Notes: a model not told the origin generated them from the letters alone. 25,000 bases of DNA from Ichthyophonus hoferi (GCA_002751075.1 NAOQ01000312.1:6381-31380); one strand, 5' to 3'; numbered from the stretch's first letter, positions 1-10,686 are shown. Program-made: numbers and translations.

Positions 1-62
1 TTACCTACCTTACCTACCTTACCTACCTTACCTACCTTACCTACCTTACCTACCTTACCTAC
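1..62. repeat. TTACCTACC minisatellite in a ZRSR2 intron
   Basis: Seven copies of the 9-bp unit TTACCTACC run without a break from the first base; the seventh loses its last base to the unique sequence. The array probably continues to the left of the window. It lies in the ZRSR2 intron, about 50 bp before the splice acceptor of the last coding exon. The strand shown is pyrimidine-rich (only A, C and T). No function can be read from it. Confidence 0.95.
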
Positions 63-113
63 TAATAAGGCATGTTGGTTTTTACCTTGTTAACCGCCTG
101 TCCTTCCTATCAG
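63..113 (+). promoter_or_regulatory. 3' splice site of the last ZRSR2 intron
   Basis: A GTTAACC branch-like motif at about 89-95 is followed by a pyrimidine run and TATCAG ending at 113. The reading frame of the zinc finger begins directly after it. The phase fits: a G from the upstream exon plus GC at 114-115 gives the Gly that follows the first zinc-binding Cys in ZRSR2 relatives. Confidence 0.8.
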
Positions 114-1150
114 GCCTTTCTTTTAACAATCGCTGCCCCCATGGTAACGAGTGCAATTTCCTTCACGTTTTCCGAAATCCTGGAGGCGCATTCAGCCAAT
201 TAGATCATAACCCCGATACAGCTCCGAGAAAGTCATTGCCAGGCTCACAACGGGGTACTTCATGGTCAGAAAGAAGCCATAGGGGAGATGGAAGGAGGGA
301 GAGGGGAGATAGAAAGAGAAGGGACTGGGCGTGGGACGAGGAAGATGACAGGGGAAGGAGTAGGCCAAGAGAGGAGAGAGAGGAGATAGACGGGGGCTGG
401 GAGAGAGAAGGGGAGAGGGAGAGGGAGAGGGAGAGACATGATGAGAGAGACAGGGATACCGAGCAGGAGAGATATAAACGACGCTCTCGTAGTGAGAGTA
501 GATCATCGTCACGCAAACACCAAAGGGTCTCAGGCAGAGAGAAGGAGGAGGAGGAGAGGAGTGAACACAGGAGATCGAGGGGGAGAAGTAAACGAGATGC
601 CTTACCAGATAGAGAGGAGAGAAGACATGACGATGCTATGGAAGGTAGCAATGGCGGTCAAAAGGAAGCAAAGAAAGAGGGCAGGGCTACTAAAGAGGAT
701 AAAGGAGAGATAGAAGAGAGAGAAGAGAGAGGGGGAGATGATAGGCAAAAGGGGCGGATGGGGCAGGGTGTAGATGTTAAGGACAATGAAGTCAATAATG
801 AAAGCACAGATACTTTGGGCTCTCATGATACGACTGAAAAGGAAGAGATGGGTGAGAGAGACCATCACAGCCACCATCACAAACATAGGCGCAGTAGAAG
901 TCGTACTAAACACAGGGCTAAGGATAAAGGGGGCGTGGGGGTGGGCAGCTCGCCGCGACATAGTAACATGTCAGAAAGAAAAGACCACAGCTCCCGCTCC
1001 CACCATAGACATCGACATAGACACAGAAGTAGTAGGAGTAGTAGCAGTCCTAGTCACTCTAGGAATGAGGAAAAGAGAGATGATGAGATAAGGAATAACA
1101 GAAAGGAGGCCACACCGAGAGAGGGATGTAGGTCTGATAACGATAAATAA
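114..1150 (+). CDS. ZRSR2: U2AF35-related splicing factor ZRSR2, last coding exon (partial gene)
   Basis: This is the 3' end of a gene whose earlier exons (first zinc finger, U2AF-homology RRM) lie left of the window. The exon opens with the second CCCH zinc finger: Cys at codon 134-136, five residues, Cys at 152-154, three residues, His at 164-166. The finger contains CNFLHVFRNP, the signature of ZRSR2/Urp rather than U2AF1. About 300 residues of Arg-Glu, Arg-Asp, Arg-Ser and His-Arg repeats follow and end at TAA. From family knowledge, ZRSR2 is a nuclear spliceosome protein that contacts the 3' splice site, is needed for U12-type introns, and also acts on U2-type introns. The visible part is 344 codons plus stop. 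The exon is strikingly purine-rich on the coding strand. The identification rests on the finger; the RS tail alone would not be diagnostic. Confidence 0.9.
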
Positions 1151-1210
1151 TAAATAGGAGAAGAATAACCCAGACACGCAAGGGCCACTAAGAGACAAAA
1201 TAGTTTGGAG

Positions 1211-1292
1211 GCATTGTAGTATAGGAGAGCACATAGGAGAAGGGGGTGTATGCATTGTAGTATAGGAGAGCACATAGGAGGAGGGGGTGTAT
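1211..1292. repeat. 41-bp tandem duplication, two copies
   Basis: Copies at 1211-1251 and 1252-1292 begin GCATTGTAGTATAGGAGAGC and differ at one base (AGAAGG against AGGAGG). The near-identity points to a recent duplication. It lies in the presumed 3' UTR of ZRSR2. Confidence 0.95.
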
Positions 1293-1611
1293 GCTAAGGA
1301 GCGCTGTTTGATTTAATGTGGTTATGATGAAGTTTAAAACATTGCAGGTCAGATCTCTATGTTACAACTTTGTTTTTACTGCTTTAATTACTTTCTTGAA
1401 TTATTATGTTTATAATGAGCAAGAACTCTTATATTTTAACTGATATTATTAGTTTTAGTATCCTGCAGTTTATATACATAACGCCTTTGTAACGTATGTT
1501 AATGCTTATACCTTGTGTTTGCCTGTATGTGTTTCATAACTACGTATGTGATGTTATAGTAAGCTGGTACATCTTACTAGAGTTTTAAATTTATTTTGTT
1601 AACGACTTGTA

Positions 1612-1617
1612 AATAAA
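1612..1617 (+). terminator. poly(A) signal AATAAA of ZRSR2
   Basis: Canonical hexamer in an AT-rich context about 460 nt after the stop codon. It is the first convincing one downstream and is placed from sequence only. Confidence 0.6.
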
Positions 1618-2411
1618 CATAGAATGATATAAAACTATTGAAATTGGGCAGACTTCACCTGCTAACCACTATACAGCTCTACACCTCTACTAGATTATTT
1701 AGCCACATCTATAGCCTAAAGGAGGAAGGACTTCATATCTATATCCCTGTAGTGCACCTCTAAGGCACAACTAGTATCTTCAGGGTCAATATCAAAACTA
1801 TACTATATGGTTTTATAAGCCAGGCTAATTTTTAAATCAAGTCAAAGTAAACCTAGGTCTATTCTGTGAACCTATTTTTCATAGCCATGATTTTCAAAAA
1901 GGATTGTATCATTTATACATAAACAGCGTTTGCCTAAGTAGTCTGGTGTCATCGTACCTATTGTATGTATTTGCTTGGAGCTCGGTTGTAGGCCTCACAG
2001 CCAGCTTAAGATACTATAGTCAAGTTGGTTTACTTATAAAACCTGGGTACTTCTTTGTTATTACACATGATTTCACCTGATTTTGTTTTCTTGCTACCCC
2101 TCCCATTTTTTTTTGGTTGTTATTTGCTCCACTCCTGACCCCACCCTCTACTGTCCTTATAATCGACTTCATACATTCTAAGAGTGTGGTAGGTTTACCT
2201 AATATTGTAGTGTTCATCAGACTTAAAAGTGAGCAAAGTGCTGTTTATTATCCTTATCATTTACTACGGTGTGTTATTATATCTTACGTATTGATATTGA
2301 TTACCACCAACCTCATAGTATATAAGCCTGCCATGGATTAAGATCAGTATACTATTAATATTATTTAACTAACTCTAGCCAAAACAAACACACAATAATA
2401 TATACCAAAAC

Positions 2412-2436
2412 AATGATTCATACTCTATGAATCATT
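2412..2436. repeat. perfect 11-bp inverted repeat, 3-nt loop
   Basis: AATGATTCATA at 2412-2422, loop CTC, then its exact reverse complement TATGAATCATT at 2426-2436. It is intergenic. Confidence 0.9.
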
Positions 2437-3042
2437 TACATCTACTACCAAATAACGTTATCTATAATGAATCGAGTATTGTGTAGAGTGATCGAAGCGC
2501 AGATATTAGAGCCCCTAGTTAATAGATCATGTTTTACAAAGCTGTGTAAACCTTTGTATCCACATCGCCCAATGGCCTTACTATATGACTACTGTCTTTT
2601 ATATAATCCAGACAGGTGTGCTTGCTTCAAGCCTATAACTCAATACTACCTCTGGTTAGCCCATGTTAGAGAAGAGATTGTGTTGGTACAGAACTGTCGC
2701 TTTCTTATTGCTTGTGAGAATTCCTCTACACTGATTAGTTCTTTCATCACATGCCTGCATATACCCCTACTTATCTAGGCCTAACAATATAATAACATAG
2801 TCGTGGCGGCGTCAGCTCATCATACTTGATATATAGGTAATAGTTTGTCTTTTCATTGCACCCTAATAGGTTTAAATGCATGTATCCCAACATCTAGTTC
2901 ATCCATTGACTTACACGATAATCGGTCACAGTAACCATCATGACTACTATATTTGAGAAGTAAGACGTCACATGCAGATATCACGTCTGTTGTAATACCA
3001 GTGGGTTATTTTCTCCTAGATAGGTTGGTGGTCAATCTGCCT

Positions 3043-3058
3043 ATCCAATATATTGGAT
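3043..3058. repeat. 16-bp perfect palindrome
   Basis: ATCCAATATATTGGAT equals its own reverse complement and carries two divergent CCAAT boxes. It is intergenic, with no function shown. Confidence 0.85.
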
Positions 3059-3481
3059 TGTAATTGGAATATTTATCTATTTTTGTGTTTTTAAAAAATA
3101 AATAAATACCAGCAAAACTTGGTTGTGAGACTAGAATAAGATATAATGTCAAATCATAGAACTGTTTAGTGATGAAGATTAGTGACCAGTCCAAAGCTGA
3201 TAAATGAAAAACTGTAGGCTATATGAACGTTTATCTTTAAAATACTTCGTGACGTTGGGGGCCAGAGTAACTGAAAGCAAGCTTGGCATCTAGGATATAC
3301 AATATTAACCATAATACCACAAACATCGAATGTGCACAAGGGGGTTATTTGAAGTATGTAATATATATTTTAGTCTGTAATTTTGGTCTACTTGCATCAG
3401 AGCACAGGGCCCTCAGGTGGCACATTTTGATGTACTTTCATCCTGGTACATACGTTGTAAATAAATCATTATCTAATATGG

Positions 3482-6400
3482 TTAACCCTTGCGTGCAAAC
3501 TTCTTTCCCTTGGCAAAGGGCTTGCCCTTGTGGACTGCAGGCTTCTTTCCCTCTTTCTTGGTAGGCTTCACAACCACCTTTTCTTCCTTCTCTTCCTCCT
3601 CTTCCTCCACCTTCTCCTCCTCCTCAGCTACCTTTTCTGGTGCAGGTGCCTTTACTTTTTTAGCTTTCTTAACCGGCTGTTTTACTTGTACCTCCTCCTC
3701 TACAGCATTCACCTTTCTCTTGCCTGTCTTGGTGATCTTGGCAGGGGTGGCCTCCACAGGTACCTCAGGCTCAGGCTCTGAGACCTCACCCTCGTCCTCT
3801 GCGCCGGAGACAGCGACTTCTTCATCGGAAGCTTCCTCGTCTCCCTCCTTCTTCTCATCGGCTGGAATCTTGTTGCTGTTGTTGAGAATGGATAAGAAAG
3901 GAGCAGATTACATGGAAAATCAAGGAGCTGGAGACGAGCTATAACTTAATAGCTATTGGATGCTAATAATAGAATATTACATCGCATATGTATATACATA
4001 TATATATATATTAGTATAATACACGAATAAAATAGGGAATTGAAAACAGGAAAAGCAACATATACTCACCTGAACTTCTTCAGCTTGGCAACGAAGAAAC
4101 CATCCATGTTATGTTGGTGAGGGTAGAAGCGCTTGGTCAACTTGAGGGTAGGGTTGAACACCTTACCACGGAAGCTGTGTGGACATGTGTATGCTACCTG
4201 GGTTAATAACCATGTATGTGTACGTGTATGCCACTATACTACATATTCATAGAATTAAAGGGTGGTATACAGAAAGAACAACAAGATGGCATCTAGGGGG
4301 TAAGGGCCAATCACTCATATATATATATATATATATATATCTATATGCATGAGCATAATACAACACATGGCAGTACAAAACGTAACAAGAGTATATGTAT
4401 TAGAGAGGGTATACACTATATATTGTAGAACCATATGTAAAACCGATAACAGAGCATGAAGAAAAAGGAATAAAATTAATACATAAGTACGGTCCAGTAC
4501 AAGCACTTACCGTGTGAAACCTTCCTTTCCAAATTCAATGCCACAAGGCACTAGCTTGACGTGGCGCTTACGAAGGGCATAGTTGACAACCTCCTCATTC
4601 TGGTAGGGAGCCCAGCCGTTAATACCTTGTATATCTCTCATTATAACTTATCAACTAGAAAATGCATAAGGAATATACAACATATAACATACATCATACG
4701 TATGGGAGAAAGCTTGTGCGTAGAGAAATACAAAATTATAACATTGAATGAATTATGCGGCCTATGTTTCCGGTATGTACTGAGTGTGAATTAACACTGA
4801 AGACAATAGGTAATAGATGTTGACCAATTAAAAGTACCTCTTCGACCATGATGGAGCAAGTGGAGTAAACAATGTAGCCGCCTGTTTTACTGTTGGCATC
4901 CACACTGTCAATCGCGTGTAGAATCAACTGCTTCTGAAGGGTTGTGAGCCTGAGGATATCGCTCTCACTCTAACGAGAGAAGAGGGAGAGGGTATAGTTA
5001 GTCCTGAGAGATATACAATTATAATAGAACATATCATATATGCAGTGGTGCAGGTCACCAACACGTAAGTAGAGCAAGTGCACCAATATTCTATAGGTGA
5101 CCACCGCCATCCCTACACGCATAGACCCCTACCTTGTTGATTTTAACGGAGTAATCCTTGGAGATAACACCGGTACCACTGCAGGGGGCATCCAGCATCA
5201 CGCGGTCAAAGTTGGAGATCACCTTGGGGAACTCACGGCCATCATAGTTACACACTACAGAATTGCGTACACCTAAGGTAGTGGGAGACAAATGAATTAG
5301 TGCAGGTATAGGTCTGGGGGTCTGTCCGTAAGCCAGCACAATAGAACCTTTTGGTCATGCTCTCTACTGGGACATGGCCACACAGGCATACACATGGAAC
5401 CCACTACAGCATGCACGTAATAGCTACACAGCAGGCTAAATATACTATCATTCTTTCAAAATGAGGTAGAAAAAGAAACTACAGACTAAAATACACCACT
5501 AAATGTGCAAAAAGGTATAGGAGTCACAATGACAAGGCATTGACGTGATACATACCCAATCGATGAATGTTGGCCACGAGAGATTTGGTTCGGTCCTTGT
5601 TGAAATCATTGGAGAAGAGAACACCGGTGTTTTTCATCAGAGCAGCTACAGAGGAGGAGAGGGGTAAGGGGGAAAGGAATAGAAACAATAAAATCATTAA
5701 TACTTCTATAACATCATACGTGCTGTAGAAAGCCATAACATGATAAAATAGAGTTGGTTGGGTAGCAGAGCGAGGTCCACATACATGAAGTTTAAACGGT
5801 CGATCTTAAAAATAGTTTAATGACAGGGCAATGACGCCCAGAAAAAAGTAAGAGTAGAGGGTTAAAAATAAAGGAATCGTCAATTACGGTTACACTAGTA
5901 ACGGTAATAGAATATCGTGCAAGTATGCAGTGCAATCTAGTATTGTATTATACTAAAGAGATAGAAATTAATCGATAGTACAATTGATAGTACTACAACA
6001 GGATATTGTAGTACTATCAGGAGTGTTCGAAAATTATGGCTTGGTAACTTTAACTACAATAAATTCATAAATAATTGCTGGCTATATGATAAACACACAT
6101 AGGTAGCCGAAAAGGTTCATTTGTATGATAGAAGGTACAGGTTATTATCATCGTGTGTAACCAATGGCACATTGGCCTACATGTGTGTGAGCTAATACAG
6201 ATACACATCAACTATGATGGCCTAGCTGTATATTTCCTTACCTGCATAAGCAGACTTTCCACCAGGGGCGGCACACATGTCTAGAACTCTCTCATTCTCC
6301 TGAGGTGCTAAGGCCATGACAGGCAAGAAAGAGGAAGCAGACTGGATCATGTAGTGCCCAGCCAGGTATTCAGGGGTGGCACCTGCATGGAGTCACAGGT

Positions 6401-9400
6401 GATTTTAAGTATGTTACTAGAGCTAGAAGAGGGCGAGAGAAGACAGAATGAAACGAAGAAGGTCGACCGGGGGCCTAATAAGAGTAGGAATGGGCATAAA
6501 AAGGAAAAGGTCCGTATGACCAGAGCACCAGGCCGTGTGTTCTGAACGATGGCAGAAGGAAGGTATATTCAAGCTATAAACACCAAAATAAAAACGGCTT
6601 GTGATTGGCTCAGCTTACCAATGGGAACAGGAGAGTCGAAGATAACCAATCCGACCTTGGACCACTTGCCAATAGGATCGAGGTTTACACCTCTCTGGAT
6701 CAGAGCCTAGATAACAGCCCCTAATGATTAGTTGTGGTGTGCATGATTACACAAGTCAATTATAGTTTAGATGTCATGCATTATAATCAGTTGTGATTGG
6801 CCCCACCCGGCCCTGCCCTCACCTCCCCTCATACCTGAGCCAGGTCTCTTCTGCGTGCCTTCAGTGAGTTAGTACGAATGGTAAGGGGGCGTTGGACCTC
6901 ACATGCCTCCAAGAACTCTACAATCTGATGGTAGGCAGGCATTGATCAGTCAATTAGAGTCCAGTGAAATGCACGTAGAACCACATTATTCAGGGGCTGC
7001 ACCTACCATACCACACCGTGCGATACTAAAGGTCGAGAAAAAGGAACTAAAATATATGCATACAGTAAATCCACTCGCATCAAAAGTTGGCATATAAAAG
7101 GATGCGGCCTAAGGTATATATATATCATAGATACCTTTATTATAAGAATGGGGGGGATACGGGTAACCGTGCAAAAAATGAACATAGTAGCAAAAGGAGA
7201 AACAGAAAACTAGTGATGGAAGCAATAGAGGAAAGAATCTCAAAAGGAAGAGAGATAGGACCAAGGATAACACATGAATAAAATGATTAGCATAGGATAT
7301 ATTACCTCAGCTTGTGTGAAAATTTCATAAAGCTTGGTCATAAGGAACTCGTTGTAACTGTAGTATGTGCATAGATCGGCAATCAGGCGGTCGACATAGT
7401 CCTGTGGATGTGGAAGTAAAGGTAAACATATATGTGCAGGATACATACACGTATACGTGACTATGTATACACCTCGGTGTAATAACCTATCGTAAGCGTA
7501 AACATATTCCTGGTTAAAGAATATTAAATATATAGTGTGGGGTTGAAAGGTAGTTAACCAGAAAAACAGGGGGGATTGTCTAGATGTATGGACATAAAAG
7601 GATGTGCTTTAGTAATGGGCAAAGACTTCAAATAGGATACGGGTGCTAGCGTACTAGTCGCTGCATGGGTTGATATATCAGGAAATGGCATATAAGATAG
7701 GGGATGAAAAAAGAGGAAAAGAATAAATATTTAGAACATACGCTGCGGAACTTGCCCTCCTCTCTCAGCTGAGCAAAGTTGTTGAGGACACCAATAATAG
7801 AGTTGACACGCTGCTGTACCACACCAAGGTCGGGGTTTTGGGTTGGTGCACACAAGTTAAGGATAATATAACACAACCATCACCAAACATTGCTTCACAA
7901 TAGGCAGGATTAAACTAATATACCCGTATAAACACTGTTATGTCAAACAACTATACGGCAAATGCTAGTAGTAAAGGTTAATGATCAAATACAGTCACAA
8001 TAGCGCGCCCCAATAACATATAAGGATATTTTCTTTCAGAATCTCCTCCTCAGTAGGCAACACAAAGCGTTCTGTCTGGAGGATTTGGGCCTGCCTCTCG
8101 GCATCAGCATCAGCATCTTCCTGCTTCTTCTTCTTATCTAGTTTCTTGGCCTGACGCTCCACCTCGGTCTCATACTCATCTTCAGATCCGGAAATGAACT
8201 CGTCACCCTGTGTAAAACATAGTGTCAGAGACTAGGCTAGGTGCAGATATGACAGAAGGCATGTATTGACTTGGGGCAAAGACAGCTCACATATATCCAA
8301 AGGTAAGTAGCTAAGTGCATTGCACTGGGTATATTAATGAGTTTTTTAATCTTAACCGGCACAATACGGAAGGAACATGTGGGACGATACACTGGGATCA
8401 TTTTATGTGTATGGTATAGTGCATCTGTTAACACCCTGATGACAGAACAGCCCTGCAGATGGGTAGATTAATGGATATAATCTCACTAGTGGCTAACTAT
8501 AGCACAATGTATTATACATCAAATGGTAGTAGACCACGTGGTAGTGGTAGGGCATCATATAATCCTTAACTCACCAGAACACCATCAGCCTCCTCCTCCT
8601 CCTCTCCCTCACCCTCCTCAAGGTTAAACTCGTCGTTCATTGCCTCCTCATCATCTTCATCATCCTCTTCCTCTCCCTCCTCTCCCTTGCCAAGGAGTGC
8701 CATCCAGGCCTTCTTGCTATCCTTGAAGGATCCAGCCCTAAAAGATCCAATAGGGAAAGGGTTAGAGCATTATTATCATATATACATAACTATATAGTAA
8801 GAATAGAATGAAAAGTACTAGAAAGAAGTATGTATACTAAGGTAGAAGAGGGAGAGGAGAGGTGGAATGTGCGAGAGAATCCATACAAGGAACAGAAATG
8901 TACCACTCATGTACGATAAGGAACTAGTGTATTGCACAATCACGCATCGTTTGGACAAGTATCTGAATTGTATATATATGTATGTGTATATATATATATA
9001 TATGAAGTTTAGCCCTCCTATAAATGTACATATGTCTAAACCATTAACTTGCTACTTACTTCTTAGTCTTGTCTCCGTTGGTTGCCTTGCTCTCTGTGGT
9101 AGGGTGAGTTAGCAGAAAGATACTGCGATTGGACACAAAGCCACTCCCTTTACTCCCACCTACTACCAATAAGATGCGCATGCAAACACTAGCGTGGCTA
9201 TAACGTCAATAAGGAATTCACAGAAATAACCCCTTTGATATGTGTATACGTATACCACACCTTTTATAAATAAACTCAATTGTATGTAAAATATAACGTA
9301 AATAAGTGCAATGTGTATATTTATTTATGAGTACGTGTCCCATACCTTACTGTAAATGCATATGCTATAAAGTGGGCATTATTGCAAACAAGCTAAATAT

Positions 9401-10686
9401 GTAACGCTGCATAAAATCACATATTTTGGCTTTAATACCAACCCAAAGTAACCTACATCTTCCACTCAAATCATGTCTACTATAAATAGAGTCAATCGTA
9501 ATTTTACCTTCATCCTCGTTATCAGAAAAGAGCTGTTGTGCCTCCTCCTCCTCCTCCTCCTCCTCCTCCTCCTCTCCCTCTATCTCGGACACATCCTCCT
9601 CTTGCTCAATCACCTCCTCGTCTGATCCCTCCTCAGCGGATTCGTCGCCCTTAACGACTCTAAAGTATATTGGATAGATATTAATTCTAGATCTGGGCTA
9701 CGATTAATGCCTACAGCCTATCACTAGACTATTATCATGTGTAATAATCACACGTATTGCATGCATTAAATAGAAAAGGCACAGTAAACAGTAACTGATA
9801 GCTTTACAAACGTATAAGTGTGTATAAGTAAAAGAATATTAATGAATATGTGGTCATACAAGCTGGGCAACATTATATTATAGTGAGTATTAGCCAATAA
9901 AGAGTGAGAGCCAGGGGTCAGATAGTAGAAACTAAATATCAAGTATCATACATACATACCTTTCCTTCTCCTTTACGGGTGTCTTCTTTGACAGGGCGGC
10001 CTTCTCCTTCTTGCCCTTTCCACCTTTTCCAGTCTTTGCTACAGCATCGGTTGGCAGCTTTGAAGCCTTAAAAATGGGTCTACCATCTAAAAGAATGCAA
10101 GACATGTTAAGATTAGGAACGAGGGTGGTAGCTATGAAGGCTATAAGACACTTAGATAATATATAAAGGCCAACCTATACGTCAATATGTTCCATCTGCA
10201 GAGTCAGGGTTACATATATGTTTATGTGCAAGCATACGTCGATATAAATGCAAACTCAGAGCATATCCATATAAAAATATTTGAGTCGATGTATGCTTAT
10301 GTATACCCATGTGTGTGAATATGTAGGGAAATTCCTATGATTTCTGCTTGAGTTGAAGTACCTGTGACTATTTGTACAACTTTAATTTTCCCTCTAAGTT
10401 TTCTTTATCCATTAGTGCATGTGCTCTTCTCTTTAGTTTAATAAGAGTTAAAGGCCCCTATGATGTAGACAAGGTATAACAATATAACATCTGCACTATC
10501 AAAAAGTAAAAGGACGAAACACCAAATAAAGCGAAGGTGTAGGCAAAAAAATACATTCGCACTTATACGTACAAATATACAGGAAACTTATGTTTCAACT
10601 GAGAGAGTATACAAACACCTACCATGAGAAACACCAAGGGGTCCCTTCTGGGTCTTGGTCTTACGTCCTGGTCCACGGCGAGGCAT
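3482..10686 (-). CDS. NOP2: NOP2/NSUN1 25S/28S rRNA cytosine-C5 methyltransferase (nucleolar p120), 17 exons
   Basis: Coding exons in transcript order: 10686-10623, 10086-9960, 9659-9508, 9093-9060, 8737-8575, 8207-8030, 7845-7742, 7401-7306, 6924-6835, 6706-6619, 6382-6242, 5645-5556, 5272-5133, 4969-4838, 4599-4511, 4174-4070, 3875-3482. They sum to 2187 nt: 728 residues plus TAA in one frame. The ATG is fixed by an in-frame TAA just upstream. The basic N-terminus (residues 1-60) is followed by acidic tracts (65-180) and the NOP2 core. SAM motif I is DMCAAPGGK (400-408). The two NSUN cysteines are in DAPCSGTG (Cys473) and STCS (Cys527), 54 apart as in human NOP2. The core ends with the RFYPH..NMDGFF block. 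A Lys/Glu-rich tail (598-728) is shorter than the human one. The enzyme methylates large-subunit rRNA in the nucleolus and supports 60S assembly. Intron 6 is AT-AC; all others are GT-AG. Confidence 0.96.
4317..4340. repeat. (AT)12 microsatellite in NOP2 intron 15
   Basis: Uninterrupted AT dinucleotides in the intron between NOP2 coding exons 15 and 16. Shorter TA runs occur at 8987-9002 (intron 4) and about 3990-4010 (intron 16). Confidence 0.95.
4838..4969 (-). other. NOP2: NOP2 exon 14, catalytic motif VI
   Basis: This exon encodes residues 490-533, including [13 protein letters not shown]. In the NSUN family the Thr-Cys cysteine (here Cys527) forms the covalent bond to C6 of the target cytosine. 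The donor is GTACTT, weaker than the others in the gene. Confidence 0.92.
5133..5272 (-). other. NOP2: NOP2 exon 13, catalytic motif IV
   Basis: This exon encodes residues 443-489, with [19 protein letters not shown]. The Pro-Cys cysteine (Cys473) is the residue that NSUN enzymes need to release the methylated RNA. Confidence 0.92.
5986..6018. repeat. perfect 13-bp inverted repeat in NOP2 intron 11
   Basis: GATAGTACTACAA at 5986-5998 and its exact reverse complement at 6006-6018, separated by a 7-nt loop. It lies in the second-longest NOP2 intron (5646-6241). In RNA it would form a short hairpin. Confidence 0.9.
6242..6382 (-). other. NOP2: NOP2 exon 11, SAM-binding motif I
   Basis: This exon encodes residues 366-413 with [20 protein letters not shown] followed by DMCAAPGGK. 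It is the entry to the Rossmann fold that binds S-adenosylmethionine. Confidence 0.93.
7846..8029 (-). promoter_or_regulatory. U12-type AT-AC intron of NOP2 (intron 6)
   Basis: The donor reads ATATCCTT directly after exon 6 (8029-8022), identical to the U12 donor consensus. Near the other end TCCTTAAC (7863-7856) matches the U12 branch-site consensus exactly. The intron ends in AC at 7847-7846, 11 nt after the branch adenosine at 7857. It is phase 1, 184 nt, with no pyrimidine tract. Joining 8030 to 7845 restores the frame from [10 protein letters not shown] into [10 protein letters not shown]. No GT-AG solution works: there is no AG between an in-frame stop upstream and the conserved PDL block. 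Human NOP2 (p120) is known for an AT-AC intron in this part of the gene; I could not check that the position is identical. Confidence 0.93.
9541..9574 (-). repeat. pure (GAG)11 coding microsatellite, poly-Glu in NOP2 exon 3
   Basis: Eleven uninterrupted GAG codons encode an 11-Glu run inside the acidic N-terminal region of NOP2. The lack of synonymous variation shows it is a slippage-prone microsatellite, so its length is likely to vary between individuals. Confidence 0.9.

Larger units (their letters stand above)
1151..1640 (+). other. ZRSR2 3' UTR
   Basis: The UTR runs from the stop codon to a good AATAAA at 1612-1617. It contains the 41-bp tandem duplication at 1211-1292. A second AATAAA overlaps the end of the stop codon (1149-1154), but it would give almost no UTR and is less likely to be used. 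Confidence 0.6.
1641..3481. other. intergenic region between convergent ZRSR2 and NOP2
   Basis: No gene is recognised. The longest open frame (2467-2778, +) has no recognisable motif or splice context. The stretch holds a perfect hairpin at 2412-2436 and a 16-bp palindrome at 3043-3058. The left part of NOP2's 3' UTR must lie here, but no clear AATAAA is visible on the - strand in the first 300 nt after the NOP2 stop, so its 3' end cannot be placed. Confidence 0.6.

Noticed and set aside
205-961. Several long open frames on the - strand and in other + frames across the ZRSR2 last exon
   Set aside because: They mirror the low-complexity purine-rich RS/RE-coding sequence and have no motif of their own.
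2467-2778. 103-codon + strand open frame with several Cys residues
   Set aside because: No recognisable family, no splice or promoter context, and composition like the surrounding intergenic DNA.
3168-3275. Possible box C/D snoRNA (GTGATGA with CTGA about 100 nt later)
   Set aside because: The flanks do not pair into a terminal stem, and the site is not inside a host intron. A similar GTGATGA at 19815 in ARPC4 intron 4 has no box D partner.
3489-3944. 151-codon + strand open frame rich in Ser, Phe and Leu
   Set aside because: It is antisense to the Lys/Glu-rich tail of NOP2; open frames opposite such biased coding are expected.
8022-8029. Alternative GT-AG splicing for the NOP2 exon 6 to exon 7 junction
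   Set aside because: There is no AG acceptor between the in-frame stop upstream and the conserved PDL block, so only the AT-AC pair gives a continuous protein.
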